Origin: Lachnospiraceae bacterium
GTDB lineage: Bacteria > Bacillota > Clostridia > Lachnospirales > Lachnospiraceae
Assembly (NCBI GenBank): GCA_017392525.1
Contig: JAFOVD010000053.1
Coordinates: 43,929 to 107,928, forward strand
DNA: 64,000 nt
Reading direction: 5' to 3'
This document shows positions 55,140-63,827 of this stretch, one piece after another. Position numbers and translations under genes: made by a program. The notes under the pieces are model-generated. The model searched no databases. It was not told the DNA's origin and saw only the letters and a list, made by a program, of their open reading frames with translations. Numbering within the stretch: position 1 is the first letter of the stretch; each line of letters opens with the position of its first letter.

Positions 55140-57302
55140 ATGGATATTACGAAAAAGATCGCCGAGGAATTAAGCATTAAGACCTGGCAGGCAGAGGCAG
55201 CTGTGAAGCTCATCGACGAGGGAAATACCATTCCGTTTATTGCAAGATATCGTAAGGAAATGACCGGAGCCCTAAATGATGAGGTGCTCCGGAATCTTTT
55301 TGATAGGCTAAATTATCTTCGCAATTTAGAGGATAAGAAACAGACAGTAATCGCAGCAATTGAAGAACAGGGTAAGCTGACGGAGGAATTAAAAAAACAG
55401 ATTCTTGCAGCAGAGACGTTGGTGGTGGTCGAGGATTTGTATCGACCATTTAAGCAAAAGAGAAGAACAAGAGCGATGATTGCCAAGGAACGTGGATTGG
55501 AACCTTTGGCAAATGTGATTCTCTTACAGATGATTAAGACTCCGTTAGAGGATGAAGCTAAAAAATACATAGATCCGGAAAAGGAAGTGGATTCTGTTGA
55601 AGTTGCGCTGAACGGTGCATCTGATATTATTGCAGAGCAGATTTCAGACGAGGCGGATTATCGAATCTATTTACGTGATTTAACAAAGAAGAAGGGTCAT
55701 ATTTCCAGCTCGGCTAAGGACAAGGAGGCTGAGTCTGTATATGAAACTTATTATGATTTTGAAGAACCTTTGAAGAATCTTCCCGGTCATAGAGTGCTGG
55801 CTTTGAATCGTGGTGAGGCTGAGAAAATTTTAACAGTTAAGGTTGTCTTTCCGGAGGAGGACTGTCTTCGATATTTGGAGAAGAAAGTAATCTCTCGGGA
55901 TAATCAGATTACGACTCCGATTTTGAAGGATATAATCAAAGACAGTTATTCAAGATTGATTGCACCGTCGATAGAGCGAGAGATTCGCTCCGAGATGACA
56001 GAAATGGCTGAGGATGGTGCGATTAATGTATTTGGTAAGAATTTAAGACAGCTTCTGATGCAGCCGCCAATTGCAAATCAGGTGGTTCTGGGCTGGGATC
56101 CTGCTTTCCGTACGGGATGTAAGCTTGCTATTGTGGATGCAACAGGTAAGGTGCTGGATACAAAGGTGATTTATCCGACGGCACCTCAGAATAAGGTGGA
56201 GGAATCCAAGAAGATATTAAAGGCTCTGATTGCCAAGTATAATGTCAGTTTGATTTCAGTTGGAAATGGTACAGCATCCCGTGAATCAGAACAGATTATT
56301 GTGGAGCTGTTAAAAGAGCTGGATCGCCCGGTTCAGTATGTAATTGTAAATGAGGCAGGAGCATCAGTTTATTCTGCCAGCAAGCTGGCAACAGAAGAAT
56401 TTCCGAATTTTGATGTAGGACAGAGAAGCGCGGCAAGTATTGCCCGCAGACTACAGGATCCGCTTGCGGAACTTGTAAAGATTGATCCAAAGTCTATTGG
56501 TGTTGGACAGTATCAGCATGACATGAATCAGAAGAAACTGTCAGAGGCTCTTTCAGGAGTGGTTGAAACAGCGGTTAATCAGGTGGGGGTTGATTTAAAT
56601 ACGGCATCCTATTCGCTTCTGGAATATGTTTCGGGAATAAATAAAACAATTGCAAGAAATATTGTAGAATATAGGGAGAATAACGGTAAGTTTTCTTCCA
56701 GAAAAGAACTTCTTAAGGTTCCGAAGCTTGGTCCAAAGGCCTTTGAACAGTGCGCAGGTTTCCTTAGAATCCGAGACGCGGTTAATCCACTGGATGGAAC
56801 AGCAGTTCATCCGGAGAGTTATCAGGCAACAGAGAAATTGTTATCGAAACTGGGACACAGTAAAGAAGAACTAAGAGAAAGCGCTTTAAATGGTATCTTA
56901 AAGAGCCTGGATAAAAAGACAGAAGAGGAACTTGCAAAGGAACTGGAGATAGGTGTGCTTACCCTCAGAGATATTGTAGGGGAATTGGAAAAGCCGGGCA
57001 GAGATCCAAGAGAAGATATGCCTAGACCGATTCTTCGTTCTGATGTTTTGGATATGAAAGATCTGAAACCGGGGATGGTTCTCAAGGGAACGGTCCGAAA
57101 TGTTATTGATTTCGGTGCGTTTATCGATATCGGAGTTCATCAGGACGGGTTGGTTCACATTTCTCAGATGAGCAATAAGTTTATTAAACATCCATTGGAA
57201 GTTGTTAGCGTGGGAGATGTTGTTAGTGTGCAGGTGATGGAAGTGGATTTGAAAAAGAAGAGAATTGCACTTACCATGAAAATTAAGGGAGAAGAAAGAT
57301 AA
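55140..57302 (+). CDS. tex: Tex family RNA-binding protein
   Basis: A 720-residue protein with the Tex order: N-terminal helical domain, YqgF RNase H-like domain (about 320-430; VVLGWDPAFRTGCKLAIVD), double HhH (about 490-560; NKTIARNIVEYRENNGKFSS) and a C-terminal S1 domain (about 640-712; GMVLKGTVRNVIDFGAFIDI). It binds nucleic acids and influences transcription or RNA processing; the exact role is unsettled. It overlaps the next gene by one base. Confidence 0.95.
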   Translation: MDITKKIAEELSIKTWQAEAAVKLIDEGNTIPFIARYRKEMTGALNDEVLRNLFDRLNYLRNLEDKKQTVIAAIEEQGKLTEELKKQILAAETLVVVEDLYRPFKQKRRTRAMIAKERGLEPLANVILLQMIKTPLEDEAKKYIDPEKEVDSVEVALNGASDIIAEQISDEADYRIYLRDLTKKKGHISSSAKDKEAESVYETYYDFEEPLKNLPGHRVLALNRGEAEKILTVKVVFPEEDCLRYLEKKVISRDNQITTPILKDIIKDSYSRLIAPSIEREIRSEMTEMAEDGAINVFGKNLRQLLMQPPIANQVVLGWDPAFRTGCKLAIVDATGKVLDTKVIYPTAPQNKVEESKKILKALIAKYNVSLISVGNGTASRESEQIIVELLKELDRPVQYVIVNEAGASVYSASKLATEEFPNFDVGQRSAASIARRLQDPLAELVKIDPKSIGVGQYQHDMNQKKLSEALSGVVETAVNQVGVDLNTASYSLLEYVSGINKTIARNIVEYRENNGKFSSRKELLKVPKLGPKAFEQCAGFLRIRDAVNPLDGTAVHPESYQATEKLLSKLGHSKEELRESALNGILKSLDKKTEEELAKELEIGVLTLRDIVGELEKPGRDPREDMPRPILRSDVLDMKDLKPGMVLKGTVRNVIDFGAFIDIGVHQDGLVHISQMSNKFIKHPLEVVSVGDVVSVQVMEVDLKKKRIALTMKIKGEER

Positions 57303-57907
57303 TGAATACTAGAAGTGGAATTACGGTAAGATATTTGACTGTAACGGCTATGCTTTCAGCAGTAGCATTTGTACTGCAGTTTTTGGAGTTTGCAGTGCCT
57401 TTTATGCCGGGATTTATTAAATTGGATTTGTCCGATTTGCCGGCATTGATAGGTGGGTTTGCCATGGGACCTCTCTGTGGTGTTTTAATCGAGTTAATCA
57501 AGAATATTCTTCATATGCCATTGTCTCAGACAGGTTTTATCGGTGAGGCTTGTAATTTTATTCTCGGTGCGTGTTATGTATTACCGGCGGGACTTCTGTA
57601 CAAACATCACAAAACCAAGAAAGTTGCTGTTGAATCAAGTATTCTTGGTGCAATCTGCATGGCGTTGCTTTCCTTCCCGATTAATCTGTGGATAATTTAT
57701 CCGTTCTATATTGCAGTATTTTTTGGTGGAAGTACAGAAACGTGTGTCGGTATGTATCAGACAATCCTTCCTTCAGTATCGGAATTGTGGCAGTGCCTAT
57801 TGATTTTCAATGTGCCGTTTACATTTGTTAAGGCAATGATATCCGTAGTTATCACACTGTTGATTTACAAGAGAATTTCTCCTATTTTAAAGGGAGTACG
57901 TCATTAA
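57302..57907 (+). CDS. ECF transporter S component (RibU-like)
   Basis: A 201-residue membrane protein with about six helices of the ECF S-component fold. PGFIKLDLSDLPALIGGFAM and GVLIELIKNILHM match riboflavin-type S components (RibU), which work with a shared EcfAAT energising module; the module genes are not in the window. No FMN riboswitch precedes it, and the start overlaps the tex stop. Riboflavin specificity is inferred. Confidence 0.8.
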   Translation: MNTRSGITVRYLTVTAMLSAVAFVLQFLEFAVPFMPGFIKLDLSDLPALIGGFAMGPLCGVLIELIKNILHMPLSQTGFIGEACNFILGACYVLPAGLLYKHHKTKKVAVESSILGAICMALLSFPINLWIIYPFYIAVFFGGSTETCVGMYQTILPSVSELWQCLLIFNVPFTFVKAMISVVITLLIYKRISPILKGVRH

Positions 57908-57919
57908 GGAGAGAAAACT

Positions 57920-58456
57920 ATGAAAAATGTTACGTTTGATGCAAAACTTCGTGCAGAGGACATGTATGAGTTTAACCTATATCATGCTTATACCTCTTCA
58001 CAGGGATGGATGTCTTTTGTGTTTGCAATACTTGCATTTGTAGCGACAGCTGTTACATGGGGCTCTGTTTCCATGGGGTACTCAATTGCTTATATCGTGA
58101 TTGGTATTCTGTTTCTGGTTTATATGCCGATTATATTAAAACTTCGTTCTAAGGCACAGGTGAGTGGAGTGCTTCAGGGAACATTGCACTATTCCCTTGA
58201 GGACAGAGGTGTGGTAGTATCTGTTCCTGGAACAGAAGTCTTAGTGACAGAGCCGAATCAGCCACAGGAGCAGGAAGCAGTTCTCCCTTGGAATTTGATT
58301 TATAAGGCTGTTACAACGAAAAATGAGCTTTTAATTTTTAGTAATCGTGTGAATGCCTATGTTATTCCGAAGAGAGAGATAGAAGATATATATCCGGATA
58401 TCAAAGAGGCATTAGAAGATAAGTTACCTGTTCACAGAAGAAAATTGAAGTGGTAG
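57920..58456 (+). CDS. YcxB-like membrane protein
   Basis: A 178-residue protein with two membrane helices (about 33-52 and 58-76) and a C-terminal soluble domain (about 85-175) with beta-rich sequence and the pattern LPWNLIYKAVTTKNELLIF, as in YcxB-like proteins. The function is unknown. It lies between the S component and tsaE genes. Confidence 0.65.
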   Translation: MKNVTFDAKLRAEDMYEFNLYHAYTSSQGWMSFVFAILAFVATAVTWGSVSMGYSIAYIVIGILFLVYMPIILKLRSKAQVSGVLQGTLHYSLEDRGVVVSVPGTEVLVTEPNQPQEQEAVLPWNLIYKAVTTKNELLIFSNRVNAYVIPKREIEDIYPDIKEALEDKLPVHRRKLKW

Positions 58457-58461
58457 AGAAT

Positions 58462-58881
58462 ATGATTATAGAGACAAATTCACCGGAAGAAACAAAACAG
58501 GTGGGATTCAAAATCGGTCAGGAGGCAAAACCGGGGACAGTCTATGCACTTCTCGGTGACCTCGGCGTCGGGAAAACAATTTTTACCAAAGGCGTTGCAG
58601 AGGGACTTGGTATAACAGAGCCGATTAACAGTCCGACATTTACAATCGTACAGGAATACGAGAATGGGCGTTTGCCGTTTTATCATTTCGATGTGTATCG
58701 AATTGGTGATGTGGAGGAAATGGACGAGATCGGATTCGATGACTATGTATATGGGGACGGTATGTGTTTGATTGAATGGGCAAATCTGATTGAAGAGATT
58801 TTGCCGGAAAATACCAAAACCATAACGATAGAAAAAGATCTTGAAAAGGGGTTTGACTATCGTAAGATTACCATTGAATAG
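58462..58881 (+). CDS. tsaE: tRNA t6A biosynthesis ATPase TsaE
   Basis: A 139-residue P-loop protein from the ATG at 58462 (a GTG at 58450 overlaps the previous gene). Walker A GDLGVGKTIF and the conserved SPTFTIVQEYE and YHFDVYRI are intact. TsaE recharges the TsaB-TsaD complex that adds threonylcarbamoyl to A37 of ANN-decoding tRNAs. tsaB follows 52 bases later. Confidence 0.95.
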   Translation: MIIETNSPEETKQVGFKIGQEAKPGTVYALLGDLGVGKTIFTKGVAEGLGITEPINSPTFTIVQEYENGRLPFYHFDVYRIGDVEEMDEIGFDDYVYGDGMCLIEWANLIEEILPENTKTITIEKDLEKGFDYRKITIE

Positions 58882-58933
58882 ATGGATGTAGAAATGATTT
58901 GGAGAAATCCAAACTAGAAAGCAGGAATTAGAA

Positions 58934-59671
58934 ATGAAGATATTAGCTCTGGACAGTTCAGGTCTGGTGGCATCTGTAGCAGTTGTGGAAGATGAAACTT
59001 TAATAGGAGAATACAGTGTCAATTATAAGAAGACACACTCTCAGACTTTGCTTCCGATGTTGGATACCCTGGCAGCTATGATTGATCTGGACTTACATAC
59101 AATTGATGCTATAGCAGTTGCAGAGGGACCTGGCTCTTTTACCGGGCTCCGTATCGGTTCCGCAACAGCCAAGGGATTGGGATTTGCGTTAAATAAACCA
59201 TTGATTGGAATTCCGACAGTGGATGGCCTGGCATATCAGTTGGCAGGATCTGGGAATCTTGTTTGCCCGATTATGGATGCAAGAAGACAGCAGACTTATA
59301 CAGGCGTGTATCGTTTCCGGAGTCAGAGTGAGATGGAAGTTCTGGTAGAACAATGTGCCATAGGAATTGACGAATTAGTGGACAAGTTAAATGAAATTGG
59401 AGAAGCAGTAACATTTCTTGGAGATGGCGTACCGGTATTTCGTTCATTTCTTGAGGAAAATCTCAAGGTGGATTATGATTTCGCAGCGGCACATCAGAGC
59501 CGCCAGAGTGCGGGGGCGGTTGCTTCACTTGCAATGCAGTATGCGCGGGATGGCAAGATGGTAGATGCTGCGGATTTTAGACCTGTATATCTTAGATTAT
59601 CGCAGGCCGAGCGCGAGCGACTGGAGGCAGAAAAGCGCAAAGAGGCAGAAAATGGTGCAGAGGAATCATAG
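58934..59671 (+). CDS. tsaB: tRNA t6A biosynthesis protein TsaB
   Basis: A 245-residue protein of the ASKHA fold: ILALDSSGLVASVAV at the N-terminus and EGPGSFTGLRIGSATAKG typical of TsaB. It is the scaffold partner of TsaD. The C-terminal tail is acidic and basic alternating. It is followed by rimI three bases later, a conserved order. Confidence 0.95.
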   Translation: MKILALDSSGLVASVAVVEDETLIGEYSVNYKKTHSQTLLPMLDTLAAMIDLDLHTIDAIAVAEGPGSFTGLRIGSATAKGLGFALNKPLIGIPTVDGLAYQLAGSGNLVCPIMDARRQQTYTGVYRFRSQSEMEVLVEQCAIGIDELVDKLNEIGEAVTFLGDGVPVFRSFLEENLKVDYDFAAAHQSRQSAGAVASLAMQYARDGKMVDAADFRPVYLRLSQAERERLEAEKRKEAENGAEES

Positions 59672-59674
59672 CTT

Positions 59675-60118
59675 ATGAACCATAATATTCGATTCGCAAA
59701 TATTGATGATGCTGAGAATCTTGCGTCTCTGGAAAGAGAGAATTTTGACGAGCCGTGGAGTGTGAAAAACTTTGAGGAGTGCATAAGTAGTCCCAGAGGA
59801 CGAGTGGTAGTCTATGAAACAGAAGAAGGAGAACTCCTAGGGTGCGTGGTATTGTATTACGCAGCGGATGAAGGAGAGATAGATTCTGTAGTTGTGAAAA
59901 AGAGTGTAAGGCAATGTGGAATTGGTGGAAAAATGCTTGCATTTCTCCATCAGGAAGTGGAAAAGTTAGGAGTGCATTTTGTATTCTTAGAGGTTCGTTC
60001 TTCCAATTTGCCTGCCCAGAGATTATATGAAAAAATGGGATATAAGCATGTAGGAGAGAGAAAGAGTTTTTATCAAAATCCTAGCGAAGATGCTTATATT
60101 TATAAAAGAGAACAGTAG
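59675..60118 (+). CDS. rimI: Ribosomal protein N-acetyltransferase RimI
   Basis: A 147-residue GNAT acetyltransferase that follows tsaB as in many Firmicutes. Acetyl-CoA motif VKKSVRQCGIGGKMLAF, and LEVRSSNLPAQRLYEKMGY near the end match RimI. It acetylates the N-terminus of a ribosomal protein (S18 in E. coli); the target here is by homology. Confidence 0.9.
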   Translation: MNHNIRFANIDDAENLASLERENFDEPWSVKNFEECISSPRGRVVVYETEEGELLGCVVLYYAADEGEIDSVVVKKSVRQCGIGGKMLAFLHQEVEKLGVHFVFLEVRSSNLPAQRLYEKMGYKHVGERKSFYQNPSEDAYIYKREQ

Positions 60119-60128
60119 GAGTAATAAG

Positions 60129-61040
60129 ATGCTGGATGTTTGTTTACTTGGTACGGCTGGTATGATGCCGTTGCCAAATAGATATCTGACGTCATGTATG
60201 ACGAGATTTAATGGGTCTGCCCTTTTGATTGATTGCGGTGAGGGAACTCAGGTGGCAATGAAGAAGAGGGGTTGGAGCCCAAAACCTATAGATACATTGT
60301 TGATTACGCATTTCCATGCGGATCATGTAAGTGGATTGCCGGGGCTTCTTCTCACAATGGGAAATGCTGAGAAGACCAGTCCGCTGCTTATTGTGGGACC
60401 AAAGGGCGTTGAACGCATTGTGAATGCACTTCGCATAGTGGCACCGGAGCTTCCGTTTGAATTACAGTTCAAGGAATTGACAGAGCAGGATGAATATTTT
60501 GAATCTCATGGATATAAGATTCATGCATTCCGAGCCCGTCACAATGTAACATGTTATGGATACAGTATTGAGATTCCACGTCTTGGCAAATTTGATGTAG
60601 ATGCTGCCAAGGAAGCAGGGATTCCATTAAAATACTGGAATATGCTACAAAAAGGGAATACAATAGAAGATGATGGAGTTGTTTATACACCGGATATGGT
60701 TATGGGGCCGGCGAGACGTGGAATCAAGATGACGTATTGTACGGATAGTCGCCCTACAGAACATATTGTGGAAGCAGCCAAGGATTCAGACCTTTTTATC
60801 TGCGAGGGAATGTATGCAGAGAAGGAAAAACTTGCCAAGGCAAAGCAGTATAGACATATGACGTTTTATGAGGCTGCAGACATGGCGGCGAGAGCAAAGG
60901 TAAAAGAGATGTGGCTTACGCATTTCAGTCCATCTCTTGTTGGGCCGGAGCGATATATGAAGGATGTGAAGAAAATCTTCCCTGATGCTCATCTTGGAAA
61001 AGATGGAAAAACAGTGGAGCTTGATTTTCAGGAGGATTGA
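60129..61040 (+). CDS. rnz: Ribonuclease Z
   Basis: A 303-residue metallo-beta-lactamase-fold nuclease that trims the 3' end of tRNA precursors. The zinc motif THFHADHVSGLPG, the later His residues in RARHNVTCYGYS and LTHFSPSLVG and Asp in CTDSR are present. AGGAGTAATAAG places the start at 60129. The tRNAs in this window lack encoded CCA where visible (tRNA-Gln), which is the class of substrate RNase Z trims. Confidence 0.93.
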   Translation: MLDVCLLGTAGMMPLPNRYLTSCMTRFNGSALLIDCGEGTQVAMKKRGWSPKPIDTLLITHFHADHVSGLPGLLLTMGNAEKTSPLLIVGPKGVERIVNALRIVAPELPFELQFKELTEQDEYFESHGYKIHAFRARHNVTCYGYSIEIPRLGKFDVDAAKEAGIPLKYWNMLQKGNTIEDDGVVYTPDMVMGPARRGIKMTYCTDSRPTEHIVEAAKDSDLFICEGMYAEKEKLAKAKQYRHMTFYEAADMAARAKVKEMWLTHFSPSLVGPERYMKDVKKIFPDAHLGKDGKTVELDFQED

Positions 61041-61042
61041 GT

Positions 61043-61624
61043 TTGAAGAAAGCAATTCGAGTGGCAATAGTAGCTGTTTTATGTGGAGCGCTTATTTTGG
61101 GGTATTATTTTTACCTGGCCAAGAAAAGTGGTGTGTCTTCCACAGATGACACAGAGATTTCGGAATACGATATTATTACAACAAAGGATTTTACAGAAGA
61201 TTATCCGAAGACCCCTCGTGAAACAGTGAAGTGGTATAACCGCATTATAAAAGAATATTATGCCGAGGAACATACCGATGCAGAGATTGCCGCTTTGGCG
61301 CAGCAACAGCGTATGCTTCTGGATGATGAACTCTTGTCTTACAATGAACAGTCTACATTTCTTGAAAATGTTAAAGATGATGTGGCTGATCATGATGCCA
61401 GAGATCAGGTAATAGTAACGGCGAAGGTATGCAGTAGTAATGATGTAAAATATGCTACTGTTCAGGGGGACGAATGCGCCTATGTTACGAGTTATTATTT
61501 CTCACGAGAAGGAAATGATTTCACAAAGACATTTCAGGAGTATTGCTTGAGAAAAGATGGTGACGGGCGTTGGAAGATTTTGACATTCCGTCTAACTGAA
61601 GGAGACCCAGATGACTACAAATAA
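61043..61624 (+). CDS. Membrane-anchored protein of unknown function, DUF6715-like
   Basis: A 193-residue protein. GGAGGA ends at 61036, so the TTG at 61043 (not the TTG at 61037) is the likely start. One membrane helix (about 4-25), then an outside domain of about 165 residues with [19 protein letters not shown] and [16 protein letters not shown] recall similar proteins encoded before tsaD in Lachnospiraceae (DUF6715), but the name is not certain. The last 14 bases overlap tsaD, and the tsaD ribosome site is inside it. The function is unknown. Confidence 0.65.
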   Translation: MKKAIRVAIVAVLCGALILGYYFYLAKKSGVSSTDDTEISEYDIITTKDFTEDYPKTPRETVKWYNRIIKEYYAEEHTDAEIAALAQQQRMLLDDELLSYNEQSTFLENVKDDVADHDARDQVIVTAKVCSSNDVKYATVQGDECAYVTSYYFSREGNDFTKTFQEYCLRKDGDGRWKILTFRLTEGDPDDYK

Positions 61625-62639
61625 AGAAGTGAAAATACTTGCAATTGAAAGCTCTTGTGATGAGACAGCAGCTGCAGTTGTGGTAAATGGAAGAAATGTG
61701 CGCAGTAATGTGATTAGCACACAGATTCCGGTACATACATTATATGGAGGCGTTGTACCTGAGATTGCCTCTAGAAAACATGTTGAACGAGTTAATCAGG
61801 TAGTGAAAAAAGCATTAGACGACGCAGGAATGACCCTGGATGATATGGACGCAATTGGCGTAACGTATGGTCCGGGGTTAGTTGGCGCTTTACTGGTTGG
61901 TGTTTCGACAGCCAAGGCAATCGCTTATGCGGCAGATAAGCCTCTGGTTGGAGTTCATCACATAGAGGGCCATATTAGCGCAAATTATATTGAAAATTTA
62001 GATTTAGAACCACCTTTTCTGTGCTTGGTCGTGTCTGGAGGACATACACACCTGGTTAGGGTAATGGATTACGGAAAATACGAAATCCTTGGCAGGACTG
62101 TGGATGATGCAGCAGGAGAGGCTTTTGACAAGGTTGCACGTGCGATTGGCCTGGGATATCCCGGAGGACCTAAGGTGGAGAAAAAGGCCTTAGAAGGTAA
62201 TCCGGAAGCGATTCCATTTCCAAAGGCCAAGGTTAGCGGCAATGCCTATGATTTTAGTTTCAGTGGCTTAAAATCAGCTGTTCTAAATTACATCAATGGT
62301 GCGAAGATGAAAGGTGAAGAGATTAATGAGGCAGATATTGCAGCTTCTTTCCAGAAGGCTGTAGTGGATGCTCTTGTGGATCATGCCATGAATGCGCTGG
62401 ATGAATATGGCGGTGATAAAATGGCAATTGCCGGTGGTGTCGCATCAAATGGTGCGTTTCGTAAGGCCATGGAGGAGGCGTGCCGGAAACGTGGCGTAAA
62501 ATTCTATCGCCCATCTCCGATTCTTTGTACGGATAATGCAGCAATGATAGGTGCAGCGGCTTACTATGATTTTATGGCAGGAAAACGTGATTCATGGGAT
62601 TTGAATGCGATTCCAAACCTGAAGTTAGGGGAGCGTTAG
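61611..62639 (+). CDS. tsaD: tRNA N6-threonylcarbamoyladenosine transferase TsaD
   Basis: A 342-residue ASKHA-fold protein. Metal-binding [10 protein letters not shown] and the nucleotide-binding [12 protein letters not shown] and [10 protein letters not shown] are intact. It transfers threonylcarbamoyl to tRNA A37, working with TsaB and TsaE encoded 2-3 kb upstream. GAAGGAGA lies five bases before the ATG. Confidence 0.97.
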   Translation: MTTNKEVKILAIESSCDETAAAVVVNGRNVRSNVISTQIPVHTLYGGVVPEIASRKHVERVNQVVKKALDDAGMTLDDMDAIGVTYGPGLVGALLVGVSTAKAIAYAADKPLVGVHHIEGHISANYIENLDLEPPFLCLVVSGGHTHLVRVMDYGKYEILGRTVDDAAGEAFDKVARAIGLGYPGGPKVEKKALEGNPEAIPFPKAKVSGNAYDFSFSGLKSAVLNYINGAKMKGEEINEADIAASFQKAVVDALVDHAMNALDEYGGDKMAIAGGVASNGAFRKAMEEACRKRGVKFYRPSPILCTDNAAMIGAAAYYDFMAGKRDSWDLNAIPNLKLGER

Positions 62640-62682
62640 CATTTCCGATAGAGTTATTTCTATAATAAAAAGAGGAATATAT

Positions 62683-63372
62683 ATGAAGTATTCAGCAATC
62701 ATTCTTGCGGCCGGTTCAGGGAAACGTATGCAAAGTTCAGTTAAGAAGCAGTATATGGAAATCCTTGGCCGTCCTTTGATTTATTATGCGCTTCATGCGT
62801 TTGAAATGAGCCGGGTGGATGAAATTGTACTTGTGGTTTCTCCTGGAGACGAAGAATATGTGCGCAGAGACATCGTGGAACGCTATGGGTTTAAGAAGGT
62901 GTCTGCAATTGTCCCGGGGGGTGCTGAACGTTATGACAGTGTGTATGAAGGACTTAAGGCTGTGGGTGGACAGTATGTTTTGATTCATGACGGGGCTCGT
63001 GCATTTTTACATAATGAAATTATTGAACGTTGTATCGATGATGTGGAACGTTATCGTGCATCTGTGGTTGGGATGCCTTCCAAGGATACGGTAAAGATTG
63101 TGGATGCAGGAGGGTTCGTTGTGGATACGCCGAATCGTGCTCTTGTATGGAATATTCAGACACCGCAGTGTTTTGAGACGAAATTGATAAGAGAGGCACA
63201 TGCTTTGCTGCAGGCACATCCGGATTCTACTATTACAGATGACGCTATGGTAGTTGAGAGACTTACAGAGGTGCCGGTTCATCTGATAGAGGGAGACTAT
63301 GAGAATGTAAAAGTGACGACTCCTGATGATATTCGTACTGCAGAATCAATTCTCAAATCTAGAGGGTTTTAA
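62683..63372 (+). CDS. ispD: 2-C-methyl-D-erythritol 4-phosphate cytidylyltransferase
   Basis: A 229-residue nucleotidyltransferase of the non-mevalonate isoprenoid route. N-terminal ILAAGSGKRMQSSVKKQYME is the CTP-binding signature; VLIHDGARAF and TDDAMVVERL are also diagnostic. It follows tsaD and precedes the tRNA-Ser genes. No fused IspF is present. Confidence 0.95.
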   Translation: MKYSAIILAAGSGKRMQSSVKKQYMEILGRPLIYYALHAFEMSRVDEIVLVVSPGDEEYVRRDIVERYGFKKVSAIVPGGAERYDSVYEGLKAVGGQYVLIHDGARAFLHNEIIERCIDDVERYRASVVGMPSKDTVKIVDAGGFVVDTPNRALVWNIQTPQCFETKLIREAHALLQAHPDSTITDDAMVVERLTEVPVHLIEGDYENVKVTTPDDIRTAESILKSRGF

Positions 63373-63433
63373 ACGGCGTAATGGCGCGGTTTGTGGTAAT
63401 TTTAAAAAAATTAAAAAAAGTTTAAAAAAGTAG

Positions 63434-63462
63434 TTGCAAGACCCGAGGGGTTATGCTAATAT
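63434..63462 (+). promoter_or_regulatory. Promoter of the tRNA-Ser pair
   Basis: TTGCAA (63434-63439), 17-base spacer, TAATAT (63457-63462). An overlapping TATAAT (63460-63465) would give a 20-base spacer. A 9-base direct repeat CTGCGGCGG (63471 and 63488) lies between here and the tRNA. Confidence 0.55.
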
Positions 63463-63512
63463 AATATTCGCTGCGGCGGTGATACAGCTGCGGCGGCGAG
63501 AACTACATACAT

Positions 63513-63598
63513 GGAGAGGTATCGAAGTGGTCATAACGAGGCGGTCTTGAAAACCGTTTGTCCGCAAGGGCGCGTGGGTTCGAATCCCACCCTCTCCG
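63513..63598 (+). tRNA. tRNA-Ser(UGA)
   Basis: Acceptor GGAGAGG (63513-63519) pairs with CCTCTCC (63591-63597), discriminator G63598. Anticodon loop CTTGAAA gives UGA. The long variable arm (GTCCGCAAGGGCG region) is typical of class II tRNAs. Confidence 0.95.
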
Positions 63599-63651
63599 TT
63601 TCTTACATATTGATGTTTGGAGACAAACACAAAGATGTAGGGCAGTCGATT

Positions 63652-63741
63652 GGAGAAGTACCCAAGCTGGCCGAAGGGACACCCCTGGAAAGGGTGCAGG
63701 TCGTTAACAGCGGCGCGAGGGTTCAAATCCCTCCTTCTCCG
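63652..63741 (+). tRNA. tRNA-Ser(GGA)
   Basis: Acceptor GGAGAAG (63652-63658) pairs with CTTCTCC (63734-63740), discriminator G63741. Anticodon loop CTGGAAA gives GGA. The variable arm is long. The two Ser tRNAs are about 53 bases apart and probably cotranscribed. Confidence 0.95.
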
Positions 63742-63798
63742 CTCAGTCTATGGGCGATGGAGTTTTAATAAAAATATTTATTTTTTATTAAAAAGTGG

Positions 63799-63827
63799 TT
63801 GACACTGGATTGCTCCAATGGTACTAT
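63799..63827 (+). promoter_or_regulatory. Strong promoter, probably of an rRNA operon
   Basis: TTGACA (63799-63804), 17-base spacer, TACTAT (63822-63827). The following sequence contains GAACATTGAAAACTGAACAG (about 63861-63880), a leader type familiar from Firmicute rRNA operons. The 16S gene itself is not reached before the window ends. Confidence 0.65.

Noticed and set aside
57250-57302. FMN riboswitch before the RibU-like gene
   Set aside because: The gene starts on the tex stop codon, leaving no leader.
63451-63726. Minus-strand open frame of 91 residues containing GGIRTHAPLRT-type sequence
   Set aside because: It is antisense to the two tRNA-Ser genes; this is a well-known false protein produced by tRNA-Ser sequences.
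63511-63768. Plus-strand open frame of 85 residues
   Set aside because: It lies wholly across the two tRNA-Ser genes.
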